Shown here piece after piece: positions 10,807 through 24,045 of a stretch of DNA of 64,000 nucleotides. Below the pieces are notes generated by a model that saw only the letters and a list, made by a program, of their open reading frames with translations, was not told the DNA's origin and made no database searches. A program made the position numbers and the translations under genes. Source of the stretch: Symsagittifera roscoffensis (lineage: Eukaryota > Xenacoelomorpha > Acoela > Convolutidae); contig NC_087070.1 of NCBI RefSeq assembly GCF_963678635.1, forward strand, positions 21,743,461 through 21,807,460. Reading direction: 5' to 3'. The first letter of the stretch is position 1; every line of letters starts with the position of its first letter.

Positions 10807-11448
10807 AAAGAGTTTCGGAGTTGCTAAGGTTAACTTATAAAGCAACTTCACTATTTCTTACTGCTTAACTTACTCTCTTACCTGGAAGAAAAGTTGTTTT
10901 CTGGAAACAAGTCTAGTTCCTGATTACAAGACACTTGCTCTCGGAAGTGTAACAACATAGATTCAGATAAACTAATTTTCAAATAAAAAACTGTAAAACC
11001 TTAATGCCGGTTCTACAAACATTCTAACGACGCAATCCAATTAATGCCGTTTATAGTGTACAATGGTTATAAAACACTTAATGTTTTTCAATACCCATAA
11101 AGACTACTAGCGTGTAACGCACCTCCGGTGCTTCGAATTTTTGAGAACTCATTAAAAACCTCAAACATTTTGAAAAATATCTGCAACCTTTGAGTTTACC
11201 CTGACAGCACCCAATAACAGGGTTCGTAATTTCAAATTCTGCTAAATTTTCTATTCTGAGTTTTTTAATTCAAATTTTGGAAAAACCATTTTTTTATCTA
11301 AGTTTGAAAAACTTTAAGATGACCCCCAACTTTCGAGAAACAACAGAATTGCTAGAAACGAGCCGAAATTTCAAAAATCTTTTTTCTCCGGAAACTAAGC
11401 CGACAAAAAAAGCTAGGCATCGAAAACTTTCGTTTTGCGAGAAAACGA

Positions 11449-11507
11449 GTTGCGACAGGAATCGAACTCCCGTGCTTTCTCGTCTTAAGCATGGGTGTTA
11501 CAGCAAC
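11449..11507 (-). repeat. Leu/Ser-tRNA-like module (unit A copy 1)
   Basis: The minus strand reads GTAACACCCATGCTTAAGAC and then GGGAGTTCGATTCCTGTCGC, with a good B box. The anticodon-like loop is CTTAAGA here and CTTGAGA in the other copies. Same module at about 14721, 20833 and 26643, and a diverged one at 54727-54793. Confidence 0.5.
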
Positions 11508-11529
11508 ATAGGGGAAAGCTGAAACTTCA

Positions 11530-11760
11530 ACCATAGTCAAAAGACAATTGGAAAGGATTCAATGAACGCAAGTAAACAAAAAAAACTGATTTGAAATCTG
11601 AAATCCAAGTTCCACTTTCGAAACTAGAAGTCGATCACGTTTTTCGTAACATTTAGAATTTTGTTGTTTGATAGTGGAGTTTGCCTTCTTTTTAACCAAG
11701 CTAACGGCACACTTTCTCAGGACAAAGAAAATCAAGATTTAAAAATTGAAAAATATTGAT
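11530..11760 (+). repeat. R1 element, partial (unit A copy 1)
   Basis: Begins AAAAGACAATTGGAAAGGAT and ATGAACGCAAGTAAAC, and includes the R1 hallmark GATAGTGGAGTTTGCCTTC. The TATA-hairpin end is missing. It directly follows the Leu/Ser-tRNA-like module. Confidence 0.6.
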
Positions 11761-12240
11761 CAATTAGAGATCTTCTACAATTGGAGATTCTTATTCACGG
11801 GGAAAAAATTTAGTAAATTATTAAGAACAGATAAACGAATAAGAAAATCAAATAAAATTTTATACCCAAACATAGGTTCCTTTTAACAGTTGCATAATCG
11901 ATTTTTATCATAAAAGAAGCAAAAAAAAACGTAGCCGGAACTTTTAATTTAGCAAATTGATTTCCAGAGGACGCTGAATTTTAACTTGATTTTGGCAATG
12001 AAAATGAAACTTTACTGTAGATGAAATTTTAACAAATACTTGAACTCATTAAAACCAAGGCCCACCGCTTTTAATCAACACTTGCAAAAAACATTCAAAC
12101 ACTTTTTCGGTGGCATAAAATACAGAAGCGAAGATGAGCTAGGCAGTAACAAAAAAAAACAGCGAAAGTAGCTTGAAAAAAGCTGAAATAAAACACCAAT
12201 AAAAAATCAGGCTTTGTATATTGAAAAAAATGCAGCTATG

Positions 12241-12283
12241 CGATTCCAATCTCCGACCTACAGCTTTCGAGTCTCATGTCCTG
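12241..12283 (-). repeat. tRNA-like module (CATGAGACTCG type)
   Basis: The minus strand reads CATGAGACTCGAAAGC, then GGTCGGAGATTGGAATCGC. It shares GAGACTC..GGTCG.AGATTG with the more complete tRNA-like at 47976-48054. Copies at about 15509, 21628 and 27437. Confidence 0.4.
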
Positions 12284-12544
12284 ATTTTAAAATAATTGCT
12301 CTTAAAATCTTCAAAACACCAGCCACATCGTCGCTGCTATAGTCACGATGTCCAATAGTCGCTGCAAAACTCAAAAACAAGATGGTCTGCCTCTGACTAC
12401 ATTTCTCTTAGCCAGTACTTCCTTACTAGAATACTGTTTACAAGAAATCCCAATTTGTTATGTATACTTGTTGCTTTTTTCAAAATGGAGAGATCGAATG
12501 ATGGAAAAATTTCAGCCAATAGAAAGTGTATATAACCAAAAACC

Positions 12545-13000
12545 AGGTCGTACTCGCTGAACGCTTTATGCAGAAAATGGCCATCAAAATGTCAACGGAA
12601 TCCAGAAAATCGAAAAAATGTATTATCTTAGAAGCAAACTTTTCAATTCTCGAATTTCAGAAAAACAAATTTTCACGTCATATCGGTTTCAAATTCAAGG
12701 TTTTTTAAAAACATTTTACGCTGTTTTAAATAAAAATAAACCAATCAGAGAAAACTAAAATAATCTTGGTTTTTAATTCTGCTATGAATTCTAAAACTAA
12801 TATCCATTTTCGGAAAAGTAAATCAATCCCTTTTTCGTTGTTATCAAATGATTATTTGACTTAAAATCATTGCATTATATCAAAATTTTTTCACTGCAAT
12901 CACTGACACTTGAATAAGTAAACAATTAGACCGCGAAAAAAACTTTGAGCGTTAAAAACGTTTATCTCTTTATCCGAAAAAAATATACAGCCCTAATAAT
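12545..13000 (+). repeat. S1 segment, the likely source of the satellite monomer
   Basis: From AGGTCGTACTCGCTGAACGC through CACGTCATATCGGTTTCAA and CACTGACACTTGAATAAGT to ATACAGCCC. The same blocks in the same order form the first half of each long satellite monomer (for example 42705 onwards). Copies at the end of each unit A. Confidence 0.8.
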
Positions 13001-16000
13001 AGGTCCCAAATACCCCAGCACACAGACACGCATACAAAAACCTTTCGTTCATCAAACGACGGAACAAGAGGCTACTAGGCTGATATAAAATAAGCAGAAA
13101 CCTAAAGCCAAAAAAAATCATCGCAAAAAGTCAGAAAAAAGAGAAATTTTAACATAACAAGTTAGTAAAAATACAACGTACAGATCAAATTTCGATTAGA
13201 CCGTATATTTCATAAAAAACTAACACGCTCAAAAACTTCTGTTGCAACAGAAAGGTCCAGTAGATAAATGTGACCAGGATCCAGGAACTGAGTCGTATAA
13301 ACAAAATTATTAACGGGATAAAAGTCCATGAGCCGATTGCAATGCCCATGCTGATGGCAAGAGTAAGCACAGAGATGAAGTGGAGCTTCGCATTACTTAC
13401 GATACAATGGAAGCAAGCGCATAGAAAATGAGACGGAAATTTCGTTTGTGAAAAATGACACGAATTTCGAAAAAACAATCGAAAAACACAATCACCAAAA
13501 TTAAATAGGCTTTTAGTATTTAACGAGCGGCTACAAATCAGACAACAACTGGGTAGACACCCATAGAGCCGAAAACAAAAAATTGTCATAAAAAAAATCG
13601 AAAGTTTAATTTTAAAATCTTGCAACACAATCTACCTGACATTTTCACACAAAAAAATCTACCAATTTTTCCGTTTAGAGCAACGCAAAGAAAAATAACC
13701 AAGCTGATAAAAATACGCCAAAACCATCTAGGCCAAAAAAAGCCTCAAATCGAAAAATAAAAGAAATCGAATATACGTCAGGGCTATCAATAATTTCGAG
13801 GAGTCAAACAAAAAATCTTTGCATCTACTATGAAAATTGCTGACACCTCCAAATAAAGCCCCGATTTGGCAAATAAGCCGACAAAAGATAAGCAGACAAA
13901 CGAAAGTCCGACAATTCAATTTTTTCCGGAAAAAATTTTCAGTTTCATACATACTGAAACAAAAATTAGGTCCGGCCGGAACTCAAACACCAGACCTTAA
14001 GGTACAAGCGTTATCTATGGGCCAAGTCGAAAAGAGTTTCGGAGTTGCTAAGGTTAACTTATAAAGCAACTTCACTATTTCTTACTGCTTAACTTACTCT
14101 TTTACCTGGAAGAAAAGTTGTTTTCTGGAAACAAGTCTAGTTCCCGATTACAAGACACTTGCTCTCGGAAGTGTAACAACATAGATTCAGATAAACTAAT
14201 TTTCAAATAAAAAAGTGTAAAACCTTAATGCCGGTTCTACAAACATTCTAACGACGCAATCCAATTAATGCCGTTTATAGTGTACAATGGTTATAAAACA
14301 CTTAATGTTTTTCAATACCCATAAAGACTACTAGCGTGTAACGCTTTTTCAAATGTTTTTCAATACCCATAAAGACTACTAGCGTGTAACGCACCTCCGG
14401 TGCTTCGAATTTTTGAGAACTCATTAAAAACCTCAAACATTTTGAAAAATATCTGCAACCTTTGAGTTTACCCTGACAGCACCCAATAACAGGGTTCGTA
14501 ATTTCAAATTCTGCTAAATTTTCTATTCTGAGTTTTTTAATTCAAATTTTGGAAAAACCATTTTTTTATCTAAGTTTGAAAAACTTTAAGATGACCCCCA
14601 ACTTTCGAGAAAACAGAGAATTGCTAGAAACGAGCCGAAATTTCAAAAATCTCCTTTCTCCGGAAACTAAGCCGACAAAAAAAGCTAGGCATCGAAAACT
14701 TTCGTTTTGCGAGAAAACGAGTTGCGACAGGAATCGAACTCCCGTGCTTTCTCGTCTCAAGCATGGGTGTTACAGCAACATAGGGGAAAGCTGAAACTTC
14801 AATCATAGTCAAAAGACAATTGGAAAGGATTCAATGAACGCAAGTAAACAAAAAAAACTGATTTGAAATCTGAAATCCAAGTTCCACTTTCGAAACTAGA
14901 AATCACGTTTTTCGTAACATTTGGAATTTTGTTGTTTGATAGTGGAGTTTGCCTTCTTTTTAACCAAGCTAACGGCACACTTTCTCAGGACAAAGAAAAT
15001 CAAGATTTAAAAATTGAAAAATATTGATCAATTAGAGATCTTCTACAATTGGAGATTCTTATTCACGGGGAAAAAATTTAGTAAATTATTAAGAACAGAT
15101 AAACGAATAAGAAAATCAAATAAAATTTCATACCCAAACATAGGTTCCTTTTAACAGTTGCATAATCGATTTTTATCATAAAAGAAGCAAAAAAAAACGT
15201 AGCCGGAACTTTTAATTTAGCAAATTGATTTCCAGAGGACGCTGAATTTTAACTTGATTTTGGCAATGAAAATGAAACTTTACTGTAGATGAAATTTTAA
15301 CAAATACTTGAACTCATTAAAACCAAGGCCCACCGCTTTTATTCAACACTTGCAAAAAACATTCAAACACTTTTTCGGTGGCATAATATACAGAAGCGAA
15401 GATGAGCTAGGCAGTAACAAAAAAAAACAGCGAAAGTAGCTTGAAAAAAGCTGAAATAAAACACCAATAAAAAATCAGGCTTTGTATATTGAAAAAAATG
15501 CAGCTATGCGATTCCAATCTCCGACCTACAGCTTTCGAGTCTCATGTCCTGATTTTAAAATAATTGCTCTCAAAATCTTCAAAACACCAGCCACATCGTC
15601 GCTGCTATAGTCACGATGTCCAATAGTCGCTGCAAAACTCAAAAACAAGATGGTCTGCCTCTGACTACATTTCTCTTAGCCAGTACTTCCTTACTAGAAT
15701 ACTGTTTACAAAGAAATCCCAATTTGTTATGTATACTTGTTGCTTTTTTCAAAATGGAGAGATCGAATGATGGAAAAATTTCAGCCAATAGAAAGTGTAT
15801 ATAACCAAAAACCAGGTCGTACTCGCTGAACGCTTTATGCAGAAAATGGCCATCAACATGTCAGCAGAATCCAGAAAATCGAAAAAATGTATTATCTTAG
15901 AAGCAAACTTTTCAATTCTCGAATTTCAGAAAAACAAATTTTCACGTCATATCGGTTTCAAATTCAAGGTTTTTTAAAAACATTTTACGCTGTTTTAAAT

Positions 16001-16268
16001 AAAAATAAACCAATCAGAGAAAACTAAAATAATCTTGGTTTTTAATTCTGCTATGAATTCTAAAACTAATATCCATTTTCGGAAAAGTAAATCAATCCCT
16101 TTTTCGTTGTTATCAAATGATTATTTGACTTAAAATCATTGCGTTATATCAAAATTTTTTCACTGCAATCACTGACACTTGAATAAGTAAACAATTAAAC
16201 CGCGAAAAAAACTTTGAGCGTTAAAAACGTTTATCTCTTTATCCGAAAAAAATATACAGCCCTAATAA
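13001..16268. repeat. Unit A, copy 2
   Basis: Direct tandem copy of 9776-13000 (offset 3,225). The junction CCCTAATAATAGGTCCC joins the end of S1 to the start of the unit with about two bases of overlap. It contains a ~53-base direct duplication at about 14305-14388 (CCATAAAGACTACTAGCG twice) absent from copy 1. The minus frame 13185-13628 stays open. Confidence 0.85.
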
Positions 16269-16604
16269 GTGAAAAATAGTCAACAGACAATTTGGAAAAA
16301 TCTCAAACTTTCAACTCCAAGAAGAAAACTGATGTCCCTGAAGCTCTTTGAGTTTCGAGAACAATTTATGATTGGTGCTTTTTTGATAAAACAACACCTT
16401 TTGAGATAAATGGATCATTAGGTTTTTTTTTGCTGGGAAACCTGATAAATTCAACTTTCGAAATTAGAATTCGATCACCTTCTTCTTCACCTTTAACGTT
16501 TTGCTCTTAGCAATAGTGTAGTTTGCCTTCATTTAACAAAGGAAATGAACACTACTTGAAAAGAAATCAAAAGTCAAACAGCGAAAAAGACTTCCTGAAA
16601 AAAA
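16269..16604 (+). repeat. R1 element after unit A copy 2, 3'-truncated
   Basis: Starts AGTCAACAGACAATTTGG directly after S1, the same S1-R1 order as in the satellite monomers. Breaks off at CTTCCTGAAAAAAA, just before the TATA box, where the Jockey-like piece begins. Confidence 0.65.
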
Positions 16605-18255
16605 GAGAGAGTGGCTCGTTGTTTAAAAGTACAATGGGTGTTTTGTTAAAATCTTTATTGTACGATGAAAAAAGGGTAACTGATTCTTTATAAAACGCAA
16701 AATATAACTTCCTGGAAGTGAAAAACTAAAAAGATGATGAAGGTAATCTTTCAACGATCGAGATGCTGCATTTACATCAGCTCTTTGGGAAAAGGGATGG
16801 AAATCGTCAGCGTAAGATGTGAGACGAACATTATCGGGGGGTGTGGGAGCGTCATGGACGTGAAAATTAAAGAGTAGGCGAAAGAACAGAGCCCAGGGGA
16901 ATTCTACAGTGAACTATTGTGCGGGGGATTCTTGGTTGCTAAAAAGTGTGGTGGCTTGTCGGCCGTTCAAGGAGTTACTCAGCCACCGAGCAATACCTCT
17001 CGGGAGCAGCGTGTCATGAATTAGTTCCACGAGAGTACGATGACACACCATATCAAAAGCCTTCGAGAGGTCGACTCGTTGCGAGGACGGTGCAGAAGGG
17101 TGGGCGATTTTGATTAAAACCGTCGGTGACAAAAAAAATTCTGAGTGTGGAAAGCGCAGTAGTGGTAATGGAAAGGAGGAAAACCATGTTGATGTGTGGC
17201 GGTAGAGCGATACTTTGTAAGAGGATGAATGAGACTTGCTAAAACTTTAACAGCGGGGCAGAGTAAAGAGATGGGCCTATAAGAAGTGGATATATTAAGG
17301 TCCTTTTCGGGCTAGGGTAAGGAGATTATCTTAGAATTTTTCCACATTTGAGGGATAATATTTTCAGACAGCGACTTATTAAAAAAAGGGTTAAACATTC
17401 AAGAGCTAGGGATCCCAGATGTTTAAGTGAATGATGTAAAGGCTATCCGGACCAAGAGCTCGCGAGGGTTTGCTGTCCGCTATGGCTTGTTTAAATTGTA
17501 GGGGGGAAAAAGTGGGGCTATCTCGCAGGGTGAGCTTGGCTATTTTGCGTCTGGTTTTCCGGAGTAGCTTATCTGACCCATGAATCCTGGCATTTCTAAA
17601 CTGTTTATTAAAAGCCTTGGCTATGTCTGTGTCTGAAGAGATTGTTTTTGATTCAACTTGAATAGGGTGCCTTCCTACCACAGGCCTGGATCCATTTAGG
17701 GATCGTACCACTTTTCAGAACTTTCTGGCGCCTGTGCGTTAATCACATGTCTTGAGGAAATTCCGCCATTTGTTTCTCTTGTCTTTCGCTGTCGGATTGA
17801 GGAGTTGGGAGTTCAATTGGGAAGGAGTGAAACGAAAATGCTGTGTAGGTTCCATGGGCTGATTATTGTGCCGACCGAGATCTCTTTCAGCAGCAAGAGA
17901 GGCTGCCTCTGGAGAAAGAGTCGGGGTGTTATGGCGGTGGCGCCCGGCGGGGATGTGGTGACCTGCTGCCCTCAGTACCAGATCCCGAAAGAACTTCTCC
18001 CCGGCCGTAACTGAAGGAAACCTCGAGGCAAGGCAACCGACTCAATATCGTTGGTAAATTGCCGCCCATGAAGTTATTGAATGTCTTTTTCGGAGAAAAG
18101 TGTATGCTGTTATCTAGAGGTAATTCGATAAGTATGGGGAGGTGATCGATGCCTAGAGATTTCATTGGGGTCAAGTACGAAGAAAGTAAAAGGCTCTGCG
18201 ATGCTAGGGAGATGTCAGGGGAGAAGTAGCCGGATAAGGCACCTAAAACATAAAA
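16605..18255 (-). pseudogene. Jockey-like retrotransposon fragment, copy 2
   Basis: Corresponds to 7292-8892 of copy 1 and lacks the C-terminal part. It shows LGIDHLPILIELPLD (the endonuclease SDH block altered to IDH), SRALGPDSL and KAFDMVCHRTLVELIHD. After QESPAQ a stop interrupts the frame. The GVPQG region is present but reads EFPWAL. Inactive. Confidence 0.75.
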
Positions 18256-19100
18256 GGTGCTATATGATTATATCATATGTATGAGTGCAGCATTTCCGTT
18301 ACTGAAGTAAAGAGATTTCAACCATTGTGATAAAATTAATCTACATGTATATTAATCTAAAGGACCAGTCGCGCTCGAAGCGAACGTACTCGTTGAAACT
18401 GTGCTTTTGTCGCTAGACCTATGCGAACATTGACTCCATTAATCAACAACCGAGATACCCTCAAAGGAAAGGAAAGCTTCCCACTCAGTTCCGGTATTTA
18501 GGAGACGTTTCTTAAAACCCTCACAACAACATGGTGGAAAAGAAAACAAGGTCCGGATGGGATTCGAACCCGCAACCTGTCGCATGTAAGAAACGTTGTT
18601 TACCTAGACAAAAGTCTAGTTTCCGAATACAAGTCACTTGCTCTCGCAAGTGAAAAAAACCCTAAGCAAATTCGCAAATTAATAATTTACTGACCCAGAA
18701 AGCGATCACTTTTCAAAACTCAAATTTTAAAATGAATCTATGGTTGTTTTTTGGTACACTTTGTGGCAAACTAAGTAGCGCGTCGGATTTACCACAAGAA
18801 TGTGCACCAATATTTAGTAGAGCGGGTAACACTTAGTTTTTACAGTCGCGAAGGGAAGCTTCGCAGCACCTAGGATACATCAGAAAATCAAGAACAGTTT
18901 TAAAAATTCAACACATTGACAAACATAAACTTCAAACCACTTGCGATAAAAAACAGATCTATCAAACTCAATGGAAGATATAGTGGAAAAAAATATGCCC
19001 ATATAATAGAATGCAAAATCAGCATCGGAACAAAACTTTCCCAGCAGTAAGAAAGTAGAAACTACCTAAAGAAAAACTCAAAACAAATTTTTTTAAAAAT
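18256..19100. repeat. Linker, copy 2
   Basis: Same content as 8893-9775: a palindrome, a Val-tRNA-like module at 18549-18595, and a perfect hairpin at 18634-18653 (TCACTTGC, loop TCTC, GCAAGTGA). No gene. Confidence 0.7.
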
Positions 19101-22100
19101 AGGTCCCAAATACCCCCAGCACACAGAAACGCATACAAAAATCTTTCGCTCATTAAACGACGCAATTTCGTTCATCAAACGACGGAACAAGAGGCTACTA
19201 GGCTGATATAAAATAAGCAGAAACATAAGACCAAAAAAAATCGCAAAAAAGTCAGAAAAAAAAGAAATTTCAACATAACAAGTTGGTAAAAATACAACGT
19301 ACAAATCAAATTTCGATTAGACCGTATATTTTGAAAAAAACTAACACGCTCAAAAATTTCTGCTGCAACAGAAAGGTCCAGTAGATGAATGTGATCAGGA
19401 TCCAGGAACTGATTCGTATAAACGAAGTTATCAATGGGAAAAAAAGTCCATGAGTCGATTGCAAGGCCCTTGCTGATGGCAAGAGTAAGCACAGAGATGA
19501 AGTGGAGCTTCGCATTACTTATGATACAATGGAAGCAAGCGCATAGAAAATGAGACGGAAATTTCGTTTGTGAAAAATGACATGAATTTCGAAAAAACAA
19601 TCGAAAAACACAATCACCAAAATTAAATAGGCTTTTAGTATTTAACGAGCGGCTACAAATCAGACAACTGGGTAGACACCCATAGATCCGAAAACAAAAA
19701 ATTGTCATAAAATATCGAAAGTTTAATTTTAAAATCTTGCAACACAATCTACCTGACATTTTCACAAAAAAATCTACCAATTTTTCCGTTTAGAGCAACA
19801 CAAAGAAAAATAACCAAGCTGATAAAAATACGCCAAAACCATCTAGGCCAAATAAAGCTTCAAATCGAAAAATAAAAGAGATCGAATATACGTCAGGGCT
19901 ATTAATAATTTCGAGAAGTCAAACAAAAAATCTTTGCATCTACTATGAAAATTGCTGACACCTCCAAATAAAGCCCCGATCTGGCAAATTAGCCGACAAA
20001 AGATAAGCAGACAAACGAAAGTCCGACAATTCAATTTTTTCCGGAAAAAGTTTTCAGTTTCATACATACTGAAACAAAAATTAGGTCCGGCCGGAACTCA
20101 AACACCAGACCTTAAGGTACAAGCGTTATCTATGGGCCAAGTCGAAAAGAGTTTCGGAGTTGCTAAGGTTAACTTATAAAGCAACTTCACTATTTCTTAC
20201 TGCTTAACTTACTCTCTTACCTGGAAGAAAAGTTGTTTTCTGGAAACAAGTCTAGTTCCCGATTACAAGACACTTGCTCTCGGAAGTGTAACAACATAGA
20301 TTCAGATAAACTAATTTTCAAATAAAAAAGTGTAAAACCTTAATGCCGGTTCTACAAACATTCTAACGACGCAATCCAATTAATGCCGTTTATAGTGTAC
20401 AATGGTTATAAAACACTTAATGTTTTTCAATACCCATAAAGACTACTAGCGTGTAACGCTTTTTCAAATGTTTTTCAATACCCATAAAGACTACTAGCGT
20501 GTAACGCACCTCCGGTGCTTCGAATTTTTGAGAACTCATTAAAAACCTCAAACATTTTGAAAAATATCTGCAACCTTTGAGTTTACCCTGACAGCACCCA
20601 ATAACAGGGTTCGTAATTTCAAATTCTGCTAAATTTTCTAGAGTTTTTTAATTCAAATTTTGGAAAAACCATTTTTTTATCTAAGTTTGAAAAACTTTAA
20701 GATGACCCCCAACTTTCGAGAAACAACAGAATTGGTAGAAACGAGCCGAAATTTCAAAAATCTCCTTTCTACGGAAACTAAGCCGACAAAAAAAAGCTAG
20801 GCATCGAAAACTTTCGTTTTGCGAGAAAACGAGTTGCGACAGGAATCGAATTCCCGTGATTTCTCGTCTCAAGCATGGGTGTTACAGCAACATAGGGGAA
20901 AGCTGAAACTTCAACCATAGTCAAAAGACAATTGGAAAGGATTCAATGAACGCAAGTAAACAGAAAAACAAACTGATTTGAAATCTGAAATCCAAGTTCC
21001 ACTTTCGAAACTAGAAGTCGATCACGTTTTTCGTAACATTTTGAATTTTGTTGTTTGATAGTGGAGTTTGCCTTCTTTTCAACCAAGCTAACGGCACACT
21101 TTCTCAGGACAAAGAAAATCAAGATTTAAAAATCGAAAAATATTGATCAATTAGAGATCTTCTACAATTGGAGATTCTTATTCACGGGGAAAAAATTTAG
21201 TAAATTATTAAGAACAGATAAACGAAAAAGAAAATCAAATAAAAATTCATACCCAAACATAGGTTCCTTTTAACAGTTGCATAATCGATTTTTATCATAA
21301 AAGAAGCAAGAAAAAACGTAGCCGGAACTTTTAATTTAGCAAATTGATTTCCAGAGGACGCTGAATTTTAACTTGATTTTGGCAATGAAAATGAAACTTT
21401 ACTGTAGATGAAATTTTAACAAATACTTGAACTCATTAAAACCAAGGCCCACCGCTTTTATTCAACACTTGCAAAAAACATTCAAACACTTTTTCGGTGG
21501 CATAATATACAGAAGCGAAGATGAGCTAGGCAGTAACAAAAAAAAAACAGCGAAAGTAGCTTGAAAAAAGCTGAAATAAAACACCAATAAAAATCAGGCT
21601 TTGTATATTGAAAAAAATGCAGCTATGCGATTCCAATCTCCGACCTACAGCTTTCGAGTCTCATGTCCTGATTTTAAAATAATTGCTCTTAAAATCTTCA
21701 AAACACCAGCCACATCGTCGCTGCTATAGTCACGATGTCTAATAGTCGCTGCAAAACTCAAAAACAAGATGGTCTGCCTCTGACTACATTTCTCTTAGCC
21801 AGTACTTCCTTACTAGAATACTGTTTACAAAAAAATCCCAATTTGTTATGTATACTTGTTGCTTTTTTCAAAATGGAGAGATCGAATGATGGAAAAATTT
21901 CAGCCAATAGAAAGTGTATATAACCAAAAACCAGGTCGTACTCGCTGAACGCTTTATGCAGAAAATGGCCATCAACATGTCAGCAGAATCCAGAAAATCG
22001 AAAAAATGTATTATCTTAGAAGCAAACTTTTCAATTCTCGAATTTCAGAAAAACAAATTTTCACGTCATATCGGTTTCAAATTCAAGGTTTTTTAAAAAC

Positions 22101-22386
22101 GTTTTACGCTGTTTTAAATAAAAATAAACCAATCAGAGAAAACTAAAATAATCTGGGTTTTTAATTCTGCTATGAATTCTAAAACTAAAATCCATTTTCG
22201 GAAAAGTAAACCAATCCTTTTTTCGTTGTTATCAAATGATTATTTGACTTAAAATCATTGCGTTATATCAAAATTTTTTCACTGCAATCACTGACACTTG
22301 AATAAGTAAACAATTAAACCGCGAAAAAAACTTTGAGCGTTAAAAACGTTTATCTCTTTATCCGAAAAAAATATACAGCCCTAATA
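19101..22386. repeat. Unit A, copy 3
   Basis: Same order of modules as copy 1; tRNA-like modules at about 20083, 20833 and 21628 (minus). The minus frame here is 201 codons (19175-19780) because indels join two frames, which argues against it being a conserved protein. Carries the ~53-base direct duplication. Confidence 0.85.
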
Positions 22387-22662
22387 AGTGAAAAATAGTC
22401 AACAGACAATTTGGAAAGAGTCAATTAACGCAAGTAAACAGGGAAAACACTGCCTATTTTTGAAAAAATCTCAAACTTTCAACTCCAAGAAGAAAACTGA
22501 TGTCCCTGAAGCTCTTTGAGTTTCGAGAACAATTTATGATTGGTGCTTTTTTGATAAAACAACACCTTTTGAGATAAATGGATCATTAGGTTTTTTTGCT
22601 GGGAAACCTGATAAATTCAACTTTCGAAATTAGAATTCGATCACCTTCTTCTTCACCTTGAT
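22387..22662 (+). repeat. R1 element after unit A copy 3, truncated
   Basis: Starts AAAAATAGTCAACAGACAA and carries CAATTAACGCAAGTAAACAG. Stops at CTTCTTCACCTTGA, where the Jockey-like piece begins. Confidence 0.6.
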
Positions 22663-24045
22663 AGGCGAAAGAACAGAGCCCAGGGGAATTCTACAGTGAA
22701 CTATTGTGCGGGGGATTCTTGGTTGCTAAAAAGTGTGGTGGCTTGTCGGCCGTTCAAGGAGTTACTCAGCCACCGAGCAATACCTCTCGGGAGCAGCGTG
22801 TCATGAATTAGTTCCACGAGAGTACGATGACACACCATATCAAAAGCCTTCGAGATGTCGACTCGTTGCGAGGACGGTGCAGAAGGGTGGGCGATTTTGA
22901 TTAAAACCGTCGGTGACAAAAAAAATTCTGAGTGTGGAAAGCGCAGTAGTGGTAATGGAAAGGAGGAAAACCATGTTGATGTGTGGCGGTAGAGCGATAC
23001 TTTGTAAGAGGATGAATGAGACTTGCTAAAACTTTAACAGCGGGGCAGAGTAAAGAGATGGGCCTATAAGAAGTGGATATATTAAGGTCCTTTTCGGGCT
23101 AGGGTAAGGAGATTATCTTAGAATTTTTCCACATTTGAGGGATAATATTTTCAGACAGCGACTTATTAAAAAAAGGGTTAAACATTCAAGAGCTAGGGAT
23201 CCCAGATGTTTAAGTGAATGATGTAAAGGCTATCCGGACCAAGAGCTCGCGAGGGTTTGCTGTCCGCTATGGCTTGTTTAAATTGTAGGGGGGAAAAAGT
23301 GGGGCTATCTCGCAGGGTGAGCTTGGCTATTTTGCGTCTGGTTTTCCGGAGTAGCTTATCTGACCCATGAATCCTGGCATTTCTAAACTGTTTATTAAAA
23401 GCCTTGGCTATGTCTGTGTCTGAAGAGATTGTTTTTGATTCAACTTGAATAGGGTGCCTTCCTACCACAGGCCTGGATCCATTTAGGGATCGTACCACTT
23501 TTCAGAACTTTCTGGCGCCTGTGCGTTAATCACATGTCTTGAGGAAATTCCGCCATTTGTTTCTCTTGTCTTTCGCTGTCGGATTGAGGAGTTGGGAGTT
23601 CAATTGGGAAGGAGTGAAACGAAAATGCTGTGTAGGTTCCATGGGCTGATTATTGTGCCGACCGAGATCTCTTTCAGCAGCAAGAGAGGCTGCCTCTGGA
23701 GAAAGAGTCGGGGTGTTATGGCGGTGGCGCCCGGCGGGCATGTGGTGACCTGCTGCCCTCAGTACCAGATCCCGAAAGAACTTCTCCCCGGCCGTAACTG
23801 AAGGAAACCTCGAGGCAAGGCAACCGACTCAATATCGTTGGTAAATTGCCGCCCATGAAGTTATTGAATGTCTTTTTCGGAGAAAAGTGTATGCTGTTAT
23901 CTAGAGGTAATTCGATAAGTATGGGGAGGTGATCGATGCCTAGAGATTTCATTGGGGTCAAGTACGAAGAAAGTAAAAGGCTCTGCGATGCTAGGGAGAT
24001 GTCAGGGGAGAAGTAGCCGGATAAGGCACCTAAAACATAAAAGGT
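22663..24045 (-). pseudogene. Jockey-like retrotransposon fragment, copy 3
   Basis: Nearly identical to copy 2 (offset 5,787), with the same IDH change and the same broken GVPQG region. Shorter at its plus-strand left end. Inactive. Confidence 0.75.

Larger units (their letters stand above)
9776..13000. repeat. Unit A, copy 1 (3.2-kb duplicated unit)
   Basis: Runs from AGGTCCCAAATACC to ATACAGCCCTAATAA. It is repeated in direct tandem from 13001. Contents: an AT-rich minus frame at 9961-10404 present in other copies; tRNA-like modules at 10744-10806, 11449-11507 and 12241-12283 (all minus); a hairpin at 10931-10950; an R1 copy at about 11530-11760; and S1 at 12545-13000. It has only one copy of the ~53-base segment that is doubled in copies 2-4. 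Confidence 0.85.
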
